Assembly: GCA_017463125.1 (NCBI GenBank)
Contig: JAFTPV010000006.1
Location: 1 to 45,302, forward strand
DNA: 45,302 nucleotides
Direction of reading: 5' to 3'
Origin: Clostridia bacterium
Lineage (GTDB): Bacteria; Bacillota; Clostridia; Oscillospirales; CAG-272
Under the pieces are notes generated by a model. The model saw only the letters and a list, made by a program, of their open reading frames with translations, did not search any database and was not told the origin of the DNA. Of the stretch, positions 42,762 to 45,302 are shown one piece after another; the first letter of the stretch is position 1; each line of letters starts with the position of its first letter. Made by a program: the position numbers and the translations under genes.

Positions 42762-44492
42762 ATGATAAAAAAATTCATCGGATATTATAAGCCCCATATA
42801 CCTCTTTTTTCGTTGGATATGGCGTGCGCGCTCATCGTTGCGCTTTGCAATTTAGTTTATCCCAGCATCGCCAGCAGTATCGTCGGCGGCTTTGAAACTG
42901 GCTTGGGCACCCTTGATTCTCTTTTGCTTTCTTCGTTGCTGCTTGCCGTAGTCTACGTATTAAAGGCGGTTTGTCAGTACGTCGTCGGCTATTGGGGACA
43001 CGTCGTCGGTGTCAGAATGCAGGCGGATATGAGGCGCGACCTCTTTTGTAAGTACGAAAAGCTGCCGTTTTCCTATTTTGACGACCATAAAACAGGAGAT
43101 CTGCTCTCCAGAATAACGACTGACCTGTGGGACGTTGCCGAGCTTGCACATCATGGACCGGAAAACGTGTTTCTTGCCGTCCTTATGTTCGTTGGCTCCT
43201 TCTCCATACTTGCAAGCATAAATCTGACTCTTACGCTCATAATGTTCTGTGTCGTTCCATTTATAATCTTCTTCACGGTTCTCTCCAGAAGGAAAATGAG
43301 AAGAGCTATGAACAACTCTAGGGTTCAGATGGCAGAGATAAATTCTACCCTGGAGAATTCCGTTGCGGGAATAAGAGAAACCAAGGCTTACGCGGCAGAA
43401 GACTACGAGCTTTGTAAATTTGATAAAACCAATACCCTTTTCAGAAAATACAGAAGCGAGGCAATGCAGTCGCTCGGCTCGTTTGACGCTATAATGAACT
43501 TTTTGCAGGATCTGCTCTACCTAATTATAATATTAATAGGCGGACTGTTTTTGTATAACGGCGAGATAACGGCGGCGGACTTTACTGCGTTTATCCTCTA
43601 TATTTCGATGTTCCTGAATCCGATACAGCGCTTCGTCGCGCTCTTCCAGCAGCTTCAGGAGGGAATGAGCGGTTTTTCCCGCTTCTGCGAGATAATGGCA
43701 GAGGACGAGGAGATTGACGAGGGGAAAATTGAAATAAAGGATATAAAGGGTGATCTTCGTTTTGAAAACGTGTCCTTCGGATATACTACCGAGGGGTCGG
43801 ACAAGCTCGTAATATCTCACCTCAATCTTGATATAAAGGCGGGCAAGACGCTTGCTCTTGTAGGACCGTCCGGAGGAGGAAAAAGCACGCTCTGTCACCT
43901 TATCCCAAGGTTTTATAACGTTAATGAGGGAAGGATAACCCTTGACGGTAACGACATAAGGGATATTACTATTAACTCTTTGCGTAAAAATATAGGCATC
44001 GTGTCGCAGAGCGTATTTTTATTTGATGGAACAGTGCGCGAGAATATTGCCTACGGTACAGAGGCTACCGACGAGCAGGTGATTGCGGCGGCAAAGAGCG
44101 CAAACATTCACGACTACGTTATGACGCTTGAAAAAGGGTACGACACTCACGTAGGCGAGAGAGGCGTTAAGCTCTCGGGAGGACAAAGGCAGAGAATCGC
44201 GATAGCGCGGGTCTTTTTGAAAAATCCGAAGCTTCTGATACTCGACGAGGCTACAAGCGCGCTTGATAACGCGACCGAGATGCAGATACAGTCCTCCCTC
44301 GAGGAGCTTTCAAGAGGCAGAACCGTTATCGTTGTAGCGCATAGGCTCTCTACCGTTAAGGGTGCTGACGAGATAGTAGTGATAGATCAGTCGGGAATCG
44401 TTGAGCGCGGAATGCACGAGGAGCTTCTTTCGCTTGGCGGTGAGTATAAGAAGCTTTACGACTATCAGTTTAAGGACGCAAGAGCTATATAA
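42762..44492 (+). CDS. ABC exporter, fused permease-ATPase
   Basis: This 576-residue half-transporter has six transmembrane helices (about 1-300, containing YFDDHKTGDLLSRITTDL) and a C-terminal nucleotide-binding domain. Walker A is GPSGGGKST (368-376), the signature LSGGQRQRIAIARVF is at about 472-486, and Walker B is LLILDEATSALD. It belongs to the MdlB/MsbA/LmrA-type exporters, working as a homodimer or with another half; the substrate is unknown. I chose ATG 42762; an in-frame TTG at 42756, overlapping the recX stop, would add two residues. Neither has a clear ribosome binding site, so coupling to recX is likely. Confidence 0.92.
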   Translation: MIKKFIGYYKPHIPLFSLDMACALIVALCNLVYPSIASSIVGGFETGLGTLDSLLLSSLLLAVVYVLKAVCQYVVGYWGHVVGVRMQADMRRDLFCKYEKLPFSYFDDHKTGDLLSRITTDLWDVAELAHHGPENVFLAVLMFVGSFSILASINLTLTLIMFCVVPFIIFFTVLSRRKMRRAMNNSRVQMAEINSTLENSVAGIRETKAYAAEDYELCKFDKTNTLFRKYRSEAMQSLGSFDAIMNFLQDLLYLIIILIGGLFLYNGEITAADFTAFILYISMFLNPIQRFVALFQQLQEGMSGFSRFCEIMAEDEEIDEGKIEIKDIKGDLRFENVSFGYTTEGSDKLVISHLNLDIKAGKTLALVGPSGGGKSTLCHLIPRFYNVNEGRITLDGNDIRDITINSLRKNIGIVSQSVFLFDGTVRENIAYGTEATDEQVIAAAKSANIHDYVMTLEKGYDTHVGERGVKLSGGQRQRIAIARVFLKNPKLLILDEATSALDNATEMQIQSSLEELSRGRTVIVVAHRLSTVKGADEIVVIDQSGIVERGMHEELLSLGGEYKKLYDYQFKDARAI

Positions 44493-44581
44493 ATAGAATA
44501 AAAGAATATTTCTAATATACTTTATCATAGTAAAATATTTGAAACATTTTTTAATAAATCTCACTTTTTTCAAAAAAACTA

Positions 44582-44610
44582 TTGACAAAAGCGAATTTAA
44601 GTGATACAAT
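44582..44610 (+). promoter_or_regulatory. Promoter of rpsL operon
   Basis: TTGACA (44582-44587), a 17-bp spacer and TACAAT (44605-44610). The leader to rpsL is about 70 nt. Confidence 0.8.
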
Positions 44611-44686
44611 ACATTGTAACTGTGTAAATGGGTGAGTTATGCCTATTTGCCTGGTAAATAAAAATTTTCGAGGAAGGAGGAAAATC

Positions 44687-45100
44687 ATGCCAACCTTTAA
44701 CCAGCTCGTAAAGCAGGGTCGTCAGGACAAGGCGTACAAGTCTAAGACTCCCGCGCTTCAGAAGGGCTTTAACGCTCTTAAGAACACTCCCATCGACCAG
44801 ACTGCACCTCAGAGAAGAGGCGTTTGCACCAAGGTTACTACCACTACCCCCAAGAAGCCTAACTCGGCTCTTCGTAAGATCGCCAGAGTAAGACTTACAA
44901 ACGGAATGGAGGCTACAAGCTACATTCCCGGTATCGGCCACAACCTTCAGGAGCACTCGGTTGTTCTTATTCGTGGTGGACGTGTTCGTGACTTGCCCGG
45001 TGTACGTTATCACATTATTCGTGGTACGCTTGATACCCAGGGTGTTGCAAACCGTAAGCAGGGCCGCTCCAAGTACGGAGCAAAGCGTCCGAAGGCTTAA
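44687..45100 (+). CDS. rpsL: 30S ribosomal protein S12
   Basis: This 137-residue S12 protein sits at the decoding centre. It starts [15 protein letters not shown] and contains the conserved [20 protein letters not shown] and [20 protein letters not shown], holding the lysine positions where streptomycin-resistance substitutions occur in other bacteria. These positions are the normal lysines here. ATG 44687 follows AGGAAGGAGG, a near-perfect site; upstream in-frame residues are discarded. First gene of the str operon; rpsG follows. Confidence 0.98.
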   Translation: MPTFNQLVKQGRQDKAYKSKTPALQKGFNALKNTPIDQTAPQRRGVCTKVTTTTPKKPNSALRKIARVRLTNGMEATSYIPGIGHNLQEHSVVLIRGGRVRDLPGVRYHIIRGTLDTQGVANRKQGRSKYGAKRPKA

Positions 45101-45199
45101 TAAGAGGTACGCCTCGGACTTAAAATGTGCTCACGTGCTGTGATGTTAAAGCTGTTTAGATTTTCATAAACCCAACTATATTACAAACGAGCACTAACG

Positions 45200-45228
45200 A
45201 CTCGCATCTTAAAGGGATGCATTCGAGT
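45200..45228 (+). promoter_or_regulatory. Possible regulatory hairpin in the rpsL-rpsG gap
   Basis: In the 170-bp gap, ACTC (45200-45203) plus GCATC (45204-45208) pair with GATGC (45216-45220) and GAGT (45225-45228), with a one-sided ATTC bulge. A hairpin before rpsG is where S7 autoregulation acts in other bacteria. The match to any known S7 site is not shown. Confidence 0.35.
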
Positions 45229-45270
45229 ACCTATGATATCATTTCAAATTTAATGAAGGAGGGACGTACA

Positions 45271-45302
45271 GTGCATAGAAGAGGTCAAATGTCCAAAAGA
45301 GA
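45271..45302 (+). CDS. rpsG: 30S ribosomal protein S7, 5' end only
   Basis: A GTG start at 45271 follows AAGGAGGG (45256-45263) at 7 nt. The first ten codons read M-H-R-R-G-Q-M-S-K-R, which fits the S7 N-terminus (RRG--KR pattern). Gene order rpsL-rpsG is near universal, which supports the call. The gene is cut by the window end. Confidence 0.87.
   Translation, partial: MHRRGQMSKR

Overview
The window reads as chromosomal DNA of a Gram-positive, anaerobic, gut-type Clostridia bacterium, probably near the Oscillospirales or Christensenellales. The signs are strong AGGAGG-type ribosome binding sites, textbook TTGACA-17-TATAAT promoters, Firmicutes-typical families (YlmH, YuiD, DUF6062, an AbrB/SpoVT regulator), acetate kinase and lipoprotein signal peptides. 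The placement is inference from gene content; no rRNA is present. Almost all DNA is accounted for by about 36 genes. I see no intact mobile element, CRISPR array or prophage.

Layout. 1-415: two copies of a ~192-bp tandem repeat on the minus strand, each with the 5' half of a tRNA-like sequence (CGG in the anticodon loop); the right copy has a perfect sigma-A-type promoter. 570-3006: YgjV-like membrane protein and GH36 alpha-galactosidase. 3155-6720: pheS-pheT with its own promoter and terminator. 6762-7681: leftward AbrB-type regulator and small membrane protein behind a long structured RNA leader. 7819-8888: KDPG aldolase fused to a VOC domain, behind two operator-like repeats. 8925-11899: operon rsmF-like, parvulin, ylmH. 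12010-14316: a large coiled-coil protein I do not recognise. 14452-24643: four paralogous proteins of an unrecognised probable alpha/alpha-toroid family, two of them lipoproteins and one extended with four jelly-roll-like repeats. 24682-25781: convergent KDG kinase. 25875-29708: yuiD, ackA, greA, MATE exporter. 29751-32101: rhaB and rhaD. 32115-33631: ParB-like HTH protein and 8-oxoguanine glycosylase (leftward). 33645-40991: DUF6062, YhaN-like ATPase, ribokinase, alpha/beta hydrolase, miaA, galactokinase-like protein. 41068-44492: recA, recX, ABC exporter. 44582-45302: rpsL and the first codons of rpsG, running off the window.

How the genes fit together. Housekeeping blocks (pheST, recA-recX, rpsL-rpsG, rsmF-ppiC-ylmH, miaA, greA) are interleaved with sugar catabolism. 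KDG kinase plus KDPG aldolase form the lower uronate pathway, RhaB plus RhaD the lower rhamnose pathway, alpha-galactosidase plus galactokinase-like protein a galactoside route, and ribokinase and acetate kinase feed into the same metabolism. Galacturonate, rhamnose and galactose are the constituents of pectic rhamnogalacturonan, so growth on pectic or similar plant glycans is a reasonable inference. The paralogous lipoprotein cluster next to KDG kinase is the best candidate for an undescribed system, possibly surface glycan binding or cleavage. The second candidate is the structured RNA upstream of the AbrB-type gene.
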